In this document: one piece after another, positions 36,120 to 44,574 of the stretch | Layout of the letters: every line of letters begins with the position of its first letter | Position numbering within the stretch: position 1 is the stretch's first letter | Source of the DNA: Pseudodonghicola xiamenensis DSM 18339 | GTDB taxonomy: Bacteria > Pseudomonadota > Alphaproteobacteria > Rhodobacterales > Rhodobacteraceae | Direction: 5' to 3' | DNA length: 64,000 bases | NCBI RefSeq assembly: GCF_000429365.1 | Contig: NZ_KE386893.1 | Span: 45,769-109,768 of the forward strand | Notes under the pieces: model-generated | What the model saw: the letters and a program-made list of their open reading frames with translations, nothing else | Database searches by the model: none | What the model was told of the DNA's origin: nothing | Program-made: the position numbers and the translations under genes

Positions 36120-37163
36120 ATGCGGGTTGTCGTGGTCGGTGCGGGGATCGTCGGTGCCTCTGTCGCCTGGCATCTGGCGCGGGCCGGTGTCGCGGTCGAA
36201 CTGCTGGAGGCCGGGGCGGGGCCTGCCCAGGGCGTGACCGCGCGGGCCTTCGGCTGGGTCGGGCTGGGGGCGCAGGGGCCGGGGGACGATCCGGAGCTTT
36301 TCGCGCTGCGGCTGCGGGCGGTTGCGGAGCATGCCCGTTGGCGCCGGACGTTGGGGGAGCGCTATCCGGTCTCGGGGCAGGGGGCCCTGGTGTGGCGCAG
36401 CAGCGAGGCTGAGACGCGGGCGCTGATCGACTGGCACCGGGCGCGGGGCAGCCAGGTCGAGGCGCGGGGCCGCAGCGGCATCGTGGCGCTGGAGCCCGGG
36501 TTGCGCGAGGTGCCGGAGCTTGCCGCCTGGTTCCCGCAGGACGTGGCGAGCGAGCCACCGGCGTTGGCCCGGGCGCTGCTGGCCGATGCGCCCGGTGTCG
36601 TTCTGCGCTCTGGTGCCCGCGTCGTGGCGCTGGAGGAGGGCGCGGCGGTGCTGACGGATGGCGCCCGTGTGGCGGGCGATGCGGTGGTTCTGGCCAATGG
36701 CGCGGCTGCGGTGGAGCTGCTGCCGGGGCTGGATGTGAGCCTGTCGCCGGCAGTGCTGATCGAGGGCCGGGCAGAAACGGGCGGCAGCGGTCGCATCCTC
36801 TGCGGCCCGGAGTTCGAGGCGCGCGTCGGGCCGGATGGGCGCGTGGTACTGGCCGAGTGGCTGCCGCCCGAGGGTGAGGCGGCACTGCCGGGGCTGGCGC
36901 GGGCGGCGGAAGGTGCCCTGAGCCGGGCGCTGGGCGCCGGGGTGGTCTTGCAGCCACCACGGGTTGGGGAGCGGCCGGTCACAGGGGATGGCTGGCCGAT
37001 GGTCGGGCCGCTGCCGGGGCATCCGGGGCTGGTCTTGGCGGTCGCGCATCCGGGGGTGATTCTCTCTCCCTTCCTCGGTCGGCTGGCTGTTGCTGCGGTT
37101 TTGGGCGGCACGAGTGACCCCGAGATGGAAAAATTTCGGCCAAGATGTCGCATCATCATTTGA
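36120..37163 (+). CDS. FAD-dependent amino-acid oxidase-like protein (DAO family)
   Basis: The 347-residue protein begins MRVVVVGAGIVGASVAWHLA, the dinucleotide-binding fold with GxGxxG, followed by ELLEAGAG. The C-terminal part has RPVTGDGWPMVGPLPG, typical of D-amino-acid oxidase/ThiO/GlyA-like deaminating enzymes. It would oxidise an amine or amino acid using FAD in the cytoplasm. The ATG at 36120 follows GAGGGAAGGGTGCC. It is only 88 bp downstream of gcvP on the same strand. A substrate linked to glycine or sarcosine metabolism is tempting but unproven. The C-terminus (FRPRCRIII) is a little unusual. Confidence 0.82.
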   Translation: MRVVVVGAGIVGASVAWHLARAGVAVELLEAGAGPAQGVTARAFGWVGLGAQGPGDDPELFALRLRAVAEHARWRRTLGERYPVSGQGALVWRSSEAETRALIDWHRARGSQVEARGRSGIVALEPGLREVPELAAWFPQDVASEPPALARALLADAPGVVLRSGARVVALEEGAAVLTDGARVAGDAVVLANGAAAVELLPGLDVSLSPAVLIEGRAETGGSGRILCGPEFEARVGPDGRVVLAEWLPPEGEAALPGLARAAEGALSRALGAGVVLQPPRVGERPVTGDGWPMVGPLPGHPGLVLAVAHPGVILSPFLGRLAVAAVLGGTSDPEMEKFRPRCRIII

Positions 37164-37375
37164 TATCGTCTGACGATCTGACCTATTGTTTTGCTTGGCG
37201 AAATTCATTTCCGCGACTTTTCTCTGCGGCGGGAAATCGGAAAAATACAGCGATTTTCGTGGGATGGCTGGCAAAAAACTGCTGTGATCGGCTGGACATT
37301 TTTCAGATCGCCGCGCAGTCTCTGCCCGAAATTTGAGGCTGGCGGTGAGCCGGCGTTACGGGAGGAAAAGCCGGG

Positions 37376-38611
<1,236 letters not shown>

Positions 38612-38687
38612 CCGGCCCTCGGTTCGGCAGGGAGAGCAGGCGGGCGGTCCATTCGGGCCGCCCGTCGCCGTTTTGGTGGGGAGGGGC

Positions 38688-39251
38688 TCAGGCCGACAGG
38701 CGCTTTTCCCAGGCGAAAGCCTGCATCGGCGCGTCGACCGGGGTTTTCGCCAGATGGTTGGTGTAATTCGACATCACCTTCTGCGCCACGCCCAGAACGA
38801 CCTCGAGGATTTGGCGTTGGGTGAAGCCGGCGTCGAGAAAGGTTTGGACCTGTTCGTCGCTTACCTCGCCGCGCTGACGCACGACCTGCAGGGTGAAGCT
38901 GCGCAGCGCTTCGAGATGGGCATTGGGCAGCGGGGTCTCGTTACGCAGCGCGTCAGAAATCGCATCATCGACCTTCATCCGCTTGGCGATGCCGGTGTGG
39001 GCAGGCACGCAGTAGTGGCAATTGTGTTCGACGTTGATGGTTTGCCAGACCACGGTGAGTTCGTCCTTGTCGAAGGAAGTCTCTTCGGCAAACAGCCTAT
39101 GGAGCTGTTGATAGCCTTCCAGCAGCGCCGGCGCCTCGGCCATCACCGCATGCAGGCCGGGCAGTCGGCCAAAGGCCTTCTGGGATGCTTCGATCAACGG
39201 TTTGCTCGCCTCGGGCACGGTATCGGGGGTGTGCAGGGTGAAATCGACCAT
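38688..39251 (-). CDS. AhpD-like / carboxymuconolactone decarboxylase family protein
   Basis: The 187-residue protein has EHNCHYCVPAH (E75, C78, C81, H85), the relay of AhpD-type peroxidatic proteins. These reduce hydroperoxides or a partner protein through a disulphide. The ATG at 39251 follows AGGAG; the frame continues upstream across the operator region and is not coding there. It is divergent from a TetR regulator with 97 bp between the genes, and two related 16-bp operators lie in that gap, so regulation by the regulator is likely. It may be an electrophile or peroxide detoxification gene rather than a decarboxylase. Confidence 0.85.
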   Translation of the reverse strand: MVDFTLHTPDTVPEASKPLIEASQKAFGRLPGLHAVMAEAPALLEGYQQLHRLFAEETSFDKDELTVVWQTINVEHNCHYCVPAHTGIAKRMKVDDAISDALRNETPLPNAHLEALRSFTLQVVRQRGEVSDEQVQTFLDAGFTQRQILEVVLGVAQKVMSNYTNHLAKTPVDAPMQAFAWEKRLSA

Positions 39252-39268
39252 CGGGGATCTCCTGGTTG

Positions 39269-39284
39269 TTGAGCGGTTGCTCAA
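39269..39284. promoter_or_regulatory. TetR operator copy 1
   Basis: TTGAGCGGTTGCTCAA has perfect 6-bp arms around 4 bp. It is 18 bp upstream of the AhpD-like start. Confidence 0.7.
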
Positions 39285-39311
39285 ACTGACATGGGGTCTC
39301 TCTAGCTTTAC

Positions 39312-39327
39312 TTGAACGATCACTCAA
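39312..39327. promoter_or_regulatory. TetR operator copy 2
   Basis: TTGAACGATCACTCAA matches copy 1 at the outer bases and is 21 bp before the TetR gene start, so it could autoregulate it. Confidence 0.65.
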
Positions 39328-39348
39328 ACGTCATCGGAAGGGACCGCC

Positions 39349-39948
39349 ATGGCGAGAAAGGCCAGTTATGATCGGGACGAGGTGCTGCAGAAGGCCCTGG
39401 AGCTGTTTTGGGCCAAGGGTTATCACGCGACCTCGCTGAAGGATCTGGAGGTGGCGCTGGATATGCGTCCGGGGTCGATCTATGCCGCCTTCGGGTCGAA
39501 AGAGGCGCTGTTCGCCGAGACGCTGAAACGTTATGCCGAACGGTCGCAGGTCCAATTCGACCGGACCATCGCCGGGGCACCGACGCCGCTGGCCGGGCTT
39601 GCGGCGCATGTCCGCGCCCTGGGCTGTCCGCCCGAGGACAAGGCACCACCGTCGCGCGCCTGCATGCTGGTCAAGACGCTCTTGGAAACGCCGGACGACG
39701 GTGTGGAGCTGCGCCGGCTGACCGAGGAGAGGATGCAGGGGATCGAGGCGGGGTTTGCCACTGTCTTCCGGGCGGCCCGGGATGCCGGGCAGATCGCTCC
39801 CGACAGTGACCCCGAGCGGCTGGCGCGCCGGTTGCAGGCGGCAGTCTTCGGCTTGCGGGCCTATGCGCAGCGCAGCGACGCGGGCGGGCGCACCGCCGAA
39901 CTGGCCGAGGATATCGCGCGCGATCTTGAGGCGCTGGCGGTAAGATGA
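39349..39948 (+). CDS. TetR family transcriptional regulator
   Basis: The 199-residue repressor has an N-terminal helix-turn-helix (residues about 8-52: DEVLQKALELFWAKGYHATS, then GSIYAAFGSKEALF) and an all-helical ligand-binding half. A cysteine lies at CMLVKTLLE and another at LGCPPED, so a thiol-reactive ligand is possible. It is divergent from the AhpD-like gene. Two similar 16-bp operators in the gap suggest it represses both genes. TetR proteins of this shape often sense reactive small molecules, which suits an AhpD-like target. The flavin reductase gene follows on the same strand after 41 bp. Confidence 0.9.
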   Translation: MARKASYDRDEVLQKALELFWAKGYHATSLKDLEVALDMRPGSIYAAFGSKEALFAETLKRYAERSQVQFDRTIAGAPTPLAGLAAHVRALGCPPEDKAPPSRACMLVKTLLETPDDGVELRRLTEERMQGIEAGFATVFRAARDAGQIAPDSDPERLARRLQAAVFGLRAYAQRSDAGGRTAELAEDIARDLEALAVR

Positions 39949-39989
39949 AACTCTGACCCCGAGTCGAAGCCGGTTGAACGGAGGTGCGG

Positions 39990-40532
39990 ATGGAACCGCT
40001 GGAGCTGCACAGGGCCTTCACCTTGATGGAATCCGGGCCACTGGTGCTGGTGACCACCAATGATGGCAGCAAGGACAATGTCATGACCATCACCTGGACC
40101 ATGGTGATGGATTTCGCCGGCACCCTGGCAATCACCACCGGCCCCTGGAACCATTCTTTCGAGGCGCTGCGGCAGACGCGGGACTGCGTGATCGCGATCC
40201 CGACGGTGGACATGATCGACACCGCGGTGGGGATCGGCATGTGTTCGGGCGCCGAGGTGGACAAGTTCGCCCGCTTCGGGCTGACCCGGGGCAAGGCGGC
40301 GCAGGTACGTCCGCCGTTGATCCAGGACTGTCTGGCCAATATCGAATGCCGGGTGGTCGAGGTGATCGAGCCCTATACCATTCTGGTGCTGGAGAGCGTT
40401 GCTGCCTGGATCGACCCGGCGCGACAGGAGCGGCGGATGATCCATGCGGTGGGTGACGGCACCTTCATCGCCGACGGTGAGCGGCTGGACCGGCGTGATC
40501 TGATGCGCGCGAAAATTCCCCCGGGGGTCTGA
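39990..40532 (+). CDS. Flavin reductase family (FMN-binding) protein
   Basis: The 180-residue protein has the split-barrel FMN-binding pattern: GPLVLVTTNDGSKDNVMTIT near the N-terminus, then IAIPTVDMIDTAVGIG and CLANIECRVVEV. Members reduce flavin or bind FMN for a partner oxygenase. The ATG at 39990 has GGAGG five bases upstream; a GTG 6 bp earlier overlaps that site and is less likely. It is 41 bp after the TetR gene and may be co-transcribed with it. The partner enzyme is not evident. Confidence 0.8.
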   Translation: MEPLELHRAFTLMESGPLVLVTTNDGSKDNVMTITWTMVMDFAGTLAITTGPWNHSFEALRQTRDCVIAIPTVDMIDTAVGIGMCSGAEVDKFARFGLTRGKAAQVRPPLIQDCLANIECRVVEVIEPYTILVLESVAAWIDPARQERRMIHAVGDGTFIADGERLDRRDLMRAKIPPGV

Positions 40533-40544
40533 GCTCCGACGGGG

Positions 40545-40615
40545 CAGGGGGCGTTGCCCCCTCGGGCCCGGGGGCCCTCACCCCCAGGATATTTGAACCA
40601 GATCGAAGGGGCCCA
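40545..40615. repeat. GC-rich palindromic intergenic repeat
   Basis: GGGGGCGTTGCCCCC forms a hairpin, followed by a second G/C-rich inverted pair (GGGGGCCCTCACCCCC) and then AGGATATTTGAACCAGATCG. The arrangement resembles short intergenic repeats that I recall from many Rhodobacteraceae genomes. It lies between the convergent flavin reductase and apt genes and may act as a bidirectional terminator. Confidence 0.55.
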
Positions 40616-40653
40616 GGGAAGAAGCCAGGGGAGTGTCTGTTTCCGGCGCGCGG

Positions 40654-41193
40654 TCAGAGGCCGTCGAAGGTGCAGAGCGTGTGGACGTCCATGCCCATCG
40701 CCTCCAGCACCTTGCGGCCGCCCAGATCGGGCAGGTCGACCACGAAGGCACAGCTTACGATATCGCCCTTGAGGCGCTCGATCAGCTTGATCGCGGCGGC
40801 GCAGGTGCCTCCGGTGGCCAGCAGATCGTCGACGATCAGGACCTTTTCGCCGGGACGGATGGCGTCATCATGGATTTCGACCACCGCCTCGCCATATTCC
40901 AGCTTGTAATCCTGGCTGATCGTGGGGCCGGGCAGCTTGCCCTTCTTGCGGATCGGCACGAAGCCGACCGAGAGCTGGTGGGCGATGGCGCCGCCCAGGA
41001 TGAAGCCGCGCGCCTCGAGCCCGACGACCTTGTCGATCCGTTCACCGGCATAGGGATGCAGCATCTGGTCGATCGCCATGCGGAAGCCGCGCGGGTCGGA
41101 GAAGAGTGTGGTCACATCGCGGAAAAAGATTCCCTCATGCGGGAAATCCACGATGGTGCGGATGTAATCCTTGACCTGTCTGGAGGGGGGCAT
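40654..41193 (-). CDS. apt: Adenine phosphoribosyltransferase
   Basis: The enzyme salvages adenine with PRPP to give AMP in the cytoplasm. The 179-residue length is typical. VLIVDDLLATGGTCAA is the PRPP-binding loop, and FFRDVTTLFSDPRGF and ARGFILGGAIAHQL are Apt-specific blocks. It converges with the flavin reductase gene across a repeat-bearing gap. Upstream, on the same strand, a hairpin terminator separates it from a 38-codon gene. Confidence 0.96.
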   Translation of the reverse strand: MPPSRQVKDYIRTIVDFPHEGIFFRDVTTLFSDPRGFRMAIDQMLHPYAGERIDKVVGLEARGFILGGAIAHQLSVGFVPIRKKGKLPGPTISQDYKLEYGEAVVEIHDDAIRPGEKVLIVDDLLATGGTCAAAIKLIERLKGDIVSCAFVVDLPDLGGRKVLEAMGMDVHTLCTFDGL

Positions 41194-41264
41194 CTGCGGG
41201 CTCCGGCTTGGAAAAACTGCCTGCCGGGTGTGGCCGATGGGGCAAGGGCTTGCAAGCCCCTGCA

Positions 41265-41295
41265 GACGAAAGGGCCCCGGCGGGGGCCCTTCGTC
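41265..41295 (-). terminator. Hairpin terminator of the 38-codon gene
   Basis: GACGAAGGGCCCCC pairs with GGGGCCCTTTCGTC (read on the minus strand) with one bulged base. It begins at the stop codon of the small gene and would end its transcript before apt. Confidence 0.6.
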
Positions 41296-41410
41296 AGTGG
41301 CGAGTTTCGCTGAAGCTGCGATAAAGGGCGGTCGGCAGCCAGCTGAGGTGCGGTTTTGTCCAGTCCCGCCGATCGCGAGTCAACAGGGCCTGTGCGGTAT
41401 AGAGGTTCAT
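41294..41410 (-). CDS. 38-residue protein of unknown function
   Basis: A short gene reads MNLYTAQALLTRDRRDW and then KPHLSWLPTALYRSFSETRH. I do not recognise it. The reasons to call it real are a strong ribosome site (GGAGGAAAGG) 5 bp before the ATG, a hairpin terminator right at the stop, and a divergent ribbon-helix-helix gene across a 106-bp AT-rich region with inverted repeats that overlap a promoter-like pair (TTGAAT, 16 bp, TATATA on the minus strand). The protein is basic and Trp-containing, and could be a small effector or a partner of the divergent protein. Confidence 0.55.
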   Translation of the reverse strand: MNLYTAQALLTRDRRDWTKPHLSWLPTALYRSFSETRH

Positions 41411-41465
41411 TTGCCTTTCCTCCGATTATTCTGCTACGTCATCGTTCTCGACAACTTCTATGCAA

Positions 41466-41485
41466 TGTATATACACTGAATATAC
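41466..41485. promoter_or_regulatory. Inverted repeat between the two small genes
   Basis: TGTATATACA is a perfect palindrome, and GTATAT/ATATAC flank a 7-bp spacer. Ribbon-helix-helix proteins bind short inverted repeats like these, so autoregulation is likely. Confidence 0.5.
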
Positions 41486-41516
41486 GAAAATTCAAGACTT
41501 CGGAGGCTTGTGGCGC

Positions 41517-41690
41517 GTGACCAAGAAAGACGGCAAGGTTTCGGGGAAGAAGGACAGCCAGCTGGTGTTGCGGCTGGACAAGGCGGAACGGGATGCTTTC
41601 GTCGATCTCTGCAAGCAGATGGATACCAGCGCGGCGCGGGAAATCCGGCGCTTTATCAGGGGGTTTCTGAAGGAGAACGGTGAAGGCTGA
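41517..41690 (+). CDS. Ribbon-helix-helix protein
   Basis: The 57-residue protein reads KKDSQLVLRLDKAERDAFVD followed by a helix pair ending RRFIRGFLKENGEG; the first strand (QLVLRLDKAERDAF) and two helices are the MetJ/Arc fold. It starts at the GTG at 41517, with GGAGG ten bases before it; a longer ATG frame starts within the operator-like repeat. Such proteins bind DNA as dimers and often act as antitoxins or plasmid-type regulators. It faces the 38-residue gene, so the pair could be a small regulatory or toxin-antitoxin-like unit, but the partner is not a known toxin. Confidence 0.7.
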   Translation: MTKKDGKVSGKKDSQLVLRLDKAERDAFVDLCKQMDTSAAREIRRFIRGFLKENGEG

Positions 41691-41711
41691 GGTTGCGCGC
41701 CCGGCGGTGCC

Positions 41712-42341
41712 TCAGCTCGGGCGGCGCAGGGCGGCGGTGGCCAGCCCCATCCCCATCAACGTCAGTCCTCCGGTTCGGGTCAGGCCGGTGATCACCCGGG
41801 GGCGGCCGACCCAGGCGCGCAGCCGGTCGGCCAGCAGTGCATAGGCCAGCGCGTTCAGTGCAGCGAGCGTCACGAAGGTGGCGATCAGGATGGCGAATTG
41901 CGGGCCCAGCGGCGCCTCGGTCCGCAGGAACTGCGGCACGAAGGCGACGAAGAAGGCAATCGACTTGGGGTTCAGCGTCGTCACCGCAGCGGCATGGGTG
42001 AAGACGCCCTTCGGGGTGACGGTGCTGGCGGCGGTCATCGCCTGCAATCCAGTCGACGGCGCGCTGCGGAACAGCTTCCATCCCATCCACAGCAGATAAG
42101 CAGCGCCGATCCATTTCAGCACCGAAAACAACATGGCCGAGGTCATCACCAACGCGCCCAGCCCTAGCAACGAGGCGGTCATCGCGGTGAAATCCCCCAG
42201 CGCGACCCCGGCGGCAGAGGCGACTGCGACGCCGCGCCCCTTGCTCAGCGCGTAGCTGAGCACCAGCAGCACGGTGGGGCCGGGGATCATCAGCAATGCG
42301 GTGGCAGCGGCGACGAAGGTGAGCCAGAGATCGAAAGACAT
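41712..42341 (-). CDS. LysE/RhtB family amino-acid exporter
   Basis: The 209-residue membrane protein has six hydrophobic segments and the family blocks ALLMIPGPTVLLVLSYALSK and FTHAAAVTTLNPKSIAFF. It exports amino acids or derivatives across the inner membrane. The start at 42341 (MSFDLWLTF) gives the usual length; an open frame to 42407 adds 22 residues without similarity. It is divergent from an acyl-CoA dehydrogenase and convergent with the ribbon-helix-helix gene, with 21 bp between stops. The substrate is unknown. Confidence 0.9.
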   Translation of the reverse strand: MSFDLWLTFVAAATALLMIPGPTVLLVLSYALSKGRGVAVASAAGVALGDFTAMTASLLGLGALVMTSAMLFSVLKWIGAAYLLWMGWKLFRSAPSTGLQAMTAASTVTPKGVFTHAAAVTTLNPKSIAFFVAFVPQFLRTEAPLGPQFAILIATFVTLAALNALAYALLADRLRAWVGRPRVITGLTRTGGLTLMGMGLATAALRRPS

Positions 42342-42558
42342 CGGTGCGGTCCTGTTCAGGGGGCGCGTCATGGAGCCGCGTTTTCCGGGCTGCGTCAAGC
42401 CGTTCATGCGGTGCTGCTCCCCGGGGGCGGGAGCTTCGGCCCGGTCGGTCGTGACGTCCTTGTCGGTTCGGCTGTTCAGCCGCGCCGATCCCCGCTAGCA
42501 TCCCCGGCGGAGGACCGGCTGCCGCAGTGGCCGGGGGAATTATGCGAGGAGGGCAGGC

Positions 42559-43701
42559 ATGATTTTGACCGAAGACCAGCAGATGGTGCGCGATATGGCG
42601 CGCCGGTTCGCGGTGGAAAAACTGGCGCCGAAATCGGCGGATTGGGATAAATCCCATCATTTTCCGTCCGAGGAGATCGCCGAGATGGGGGCGCTGGGCC
42701 TGATGGGCATGCTGGTGCCGGAAGACTGGGACGGCGCGATGTCCGATCACGTCTCCTATGCCCTGGCGCTGGAGGAGATCGCCGCCGGAAATGGCGCGGT
42801 GTCGACCATCATGTCGGTGCACAACTCGGTCGGCTGCGTGCCGATCCTGCGCTATGGCAATGAGGCGCAGAAAGAGGAATACCTGCGCCCGATGGCGCGC
42901 GGCGAGGCGCTGGGGGCCTTCTGCCTGACCGAACCGCATGCGGGCTCGGACGCCTCGGCGCTGAAGACACGGGCGCGGCGCACCAACACCGGCTGGGTGC
43001 TGAGCGGAGTGAAACAGTTCATCACCTCGGGCCAGAACGCCGACACCGCCATCGTCTTCGCTGTCACCGATCCCGACGCCGGCAAGAAGGGGATTTCCGC
43101 CTTTATCGTGCCGACCGACACGCCAGGCTATCGCGTCGCCTCGATCGAGGAGAAGCTGGGACAGAACCTGTCGGACACCGCCCAGATCGCCTTTGACGAC
43201 ATGGAACTGCCGGCCGAGAACCTGTTGGGACAGGAGGGCGAGGGGTATCGTATCGCGCTGTCGAACCTGGAAGGCGGGCGGATCGGCATCGCCTCGCAAT
43301 CCGTCGGCATGGCGCGGGCGGCCTTCGAGGCGGCGCGCGATTATGCGCTGGAGCGCGAATCGATGGGCCAGAAGCTGATCGGCCATCAGGCGGTGGCGTT
43401 CCGGCTGGCCGATATGGCGACCCAGATTGAGGCGGCCCGGCATATGGTGCTGCATGCCGCCAGCCTGCGTGACGCCGGGCAACCGGCCCTGCAGGCGGCG
43501 TCGATGGCCAAGCTCTTCGCCTCGGAAATGGCGGAAAAGGTCTGTTCGGCGGCGATCCAGACCTTCGGCGGCTATGGCTATACCCGCGATTTCCCGGTCG
43601 AGCGGATTTATCGCGACGTCCGGGTCTGCCAGATCTACGAGGGCACCAGCGACGTGCAGCGCATGGTGATCGCCCGCGATCTGGTTCGGGCGGCAGGCTA
43701 G
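42559..43701 (+). CDS. Acyl-CoA dehydrogenase
   Basis: The 380-residue enzyme has all classic blocks: FCLTEPHAGSDASALKTRA, SGVKQFITSG, and IYEGTSDVQRMVIAR, with E361 as the catalytic base. It oxidises a short or branched acyl-CoA to the enoyl-CoA and passes electrons to ETF. The ATG at 42559 follows GAGGAGGG. It is not in an obvious operon; the convergent TetR gene ends 51 bp after its stop. The substrate cannot be given: butyryl-, isobutyryl- and isovaleryl-CoA are all possible. Confidence 0.94.
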   Translation: MILTEDQQMVRDMARRFAVEKLAPKSADWDKSHHFPSEEIAEMGALGLMGMLVPEDWDGAMSDHVSYALALEEIAAGNGAVSTIMSVHNSVGCVPILRYGNEAQKEEYLRPMARGEALGAFCLTEPHAGSDASALKTRARRTNTGWVLSGVKQFITSGQNADTAIVFAVTDPDAGKKGISAFIVPTDTPGYRVASIEEKLGQNLSDTAQIAFDDMELPAENLLGQEGEGYRIALSNLEGGRIGIASQSVGMARAAFEAARDYALERESMGQKLIGHQAVAFRLADMATQIEAARHMVLHAASLRDAGQPALQAASMAKLFASEMAEKVCSAAIQTFGGYGYTRDFPVERIYRDVRVCQIYEGTSDVQRMVIARDLVRAAG

Positions 43702-43752
43702 GCGCCGGCGCGCTTCCCCTGCGTTCGTTCATGGCTGATTTACGGGGGGGCT

Positions 43753-44448
43753 TTAGCCGCCGTAGGCTGCCATGAAGACGCGCAGGGCCTGCTGTGCGCA
43801 GGTCTGGATTTCTTCCGGGGTGGGCGGCTCGGGTTTCTGGCCGAACAGCCGCTTGCGCCAGATGCCGACCGAGGTAAGTTCGATGAACTGCTGTGCCGCC
43901 AGCAGCGGATCGTCGATCTTCAGCCGGCCGGCCCGGGTTTCATCCTCCAGCCAGGTATAGAGATCGCCCAGGAACCGGCGGGCGCCGAATTCATAGAACC
44001 TGAGCCCCAGTTCGGGCATCCGTTCGACGATGCCGATCACCATGCGCTGGGCGCGAATGGCCTCTTCCGAGGTCATCAACCTGGCAACTCCGATGCCATA
44101 GGACAGCAATTGCTGTTCTGTTGTTCCAGGGGAGTGCAGGATGTCGCGCAGTCCTTGAAACAGCGCCAGACGCTTTTCCGCGATCGTCTCGACAAAGAGG
44201 TCCTCTTTGTTCTGGAAATAGACGTAGAGCGTGCCCTTCGAGACGCCGGCAGCTTTGCAGATTTTGTTCATCGAGGCCGCATCATAGCCCTGTTCCATGA
44301 ACATCTTCCACGCGCCGTTGATGATCTGATCGCGCTTGCGCGGGTTTTCTCCGGCGGCGCAGCGCCGTTTGCTCAGCGCGCAGCAATCCTGTGCCTCTGC
44401 GGTGGTCGCGGGGGCGGGATGATCCGGTGAGGAAGCGTCGTTTGTCAT
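43753..44448 (-). CDS. TetR family regulator of the EmrAB-type efflux operon
   Basis: The 231-residue protein has a helix-turn-helix at about residues 38-85 (IINGAWKMFMEQGYDAASMN and GTLYVYFQNKEDLF) and a C-terminal half like that of AefR/YhgD-type repressors. The N-terminal 35 residues are an extension with three cysteines (C22, C23, C30); with C64 they could sense thiol-reactive compounds. The gene is divergent from the HlyD/MFS operon. Two 18-bp operators lie in the 126-bp gap, one near each start, so it very probably represses both transcripts. Confidence 0.9.
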   Translation of the reverse strand: MTNDASSPDHPAPATTAEAQDCCALSKRRCAAGENPRKRDQIINGAWKMFMEQGYDAASMNKICKAAGVSKGTLYVYFQNKEDLFVETIAEKRLALFQGLRDILHSPGTTEQQLLSYGIGVARLMTSEEAIRAQRMVIGIVERMPELGLRFYEFGARRFLGDLYTWLEDETRAGRLKIDDPLLAAQQFIELTSVGIWRKRLFGQKPEPPTPEEIQTCAQQALRVFMAAYGG

Positions 44449-44461
44449 GGATGCGATATAT

Positions 44462-44479
44462 TCGAACCGGTTGGTTCGA
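44462..44479. promoter_or_regulatory. TetR operator 1, near the regulator start
   Basis: TCGAACC-GGTT-GGTTCGA, perfect 7-bp arms, 13 bp from the TetR start. Confidence 0.85.
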
Positions 44480-44518
44480 TAAAGTCTTGTCTTTGGTCTG
44501 CTGCGCTCCTATTTCACT

Positions 44519-44536
44519 TCGAACCAGCCGGTTCGA
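44519..44536. promoter_or_regulatory. TetR operator 2, near the efflux operon
   Basis: TCGAACC-AGCC-GGTTCGA, the same arms as operator 1, 38 bp before the HlyD start. Confidence 0.85.
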
Positions 44537-44574
44537 TTGTTGCCGTTCCCATATTGCTCAGACGAGGCTTTGCC

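Noticed and set aside
32924..36121. A 1065-codon open frame on the - strand opposite gcvP
   Set aside because: It is the antisense of a certain gcvP gene and is His/Arg/Gln-rich without domains.
38688..39251. A true carboxymuconolactone decarboxylase of the protocatechuate pathway
   Set aside because: The Glu-His-Asn-Cys-His-Tyr-Cys...His pattern is of the AhpD peroxidase kind, and no protocatechuate genes adjoin.
41294..41690. A classical toxin-antitoxin operon
   Set aside because: The two small genes are divergent, not co-directional, and the 38-residue protein resembles no known toxin family.
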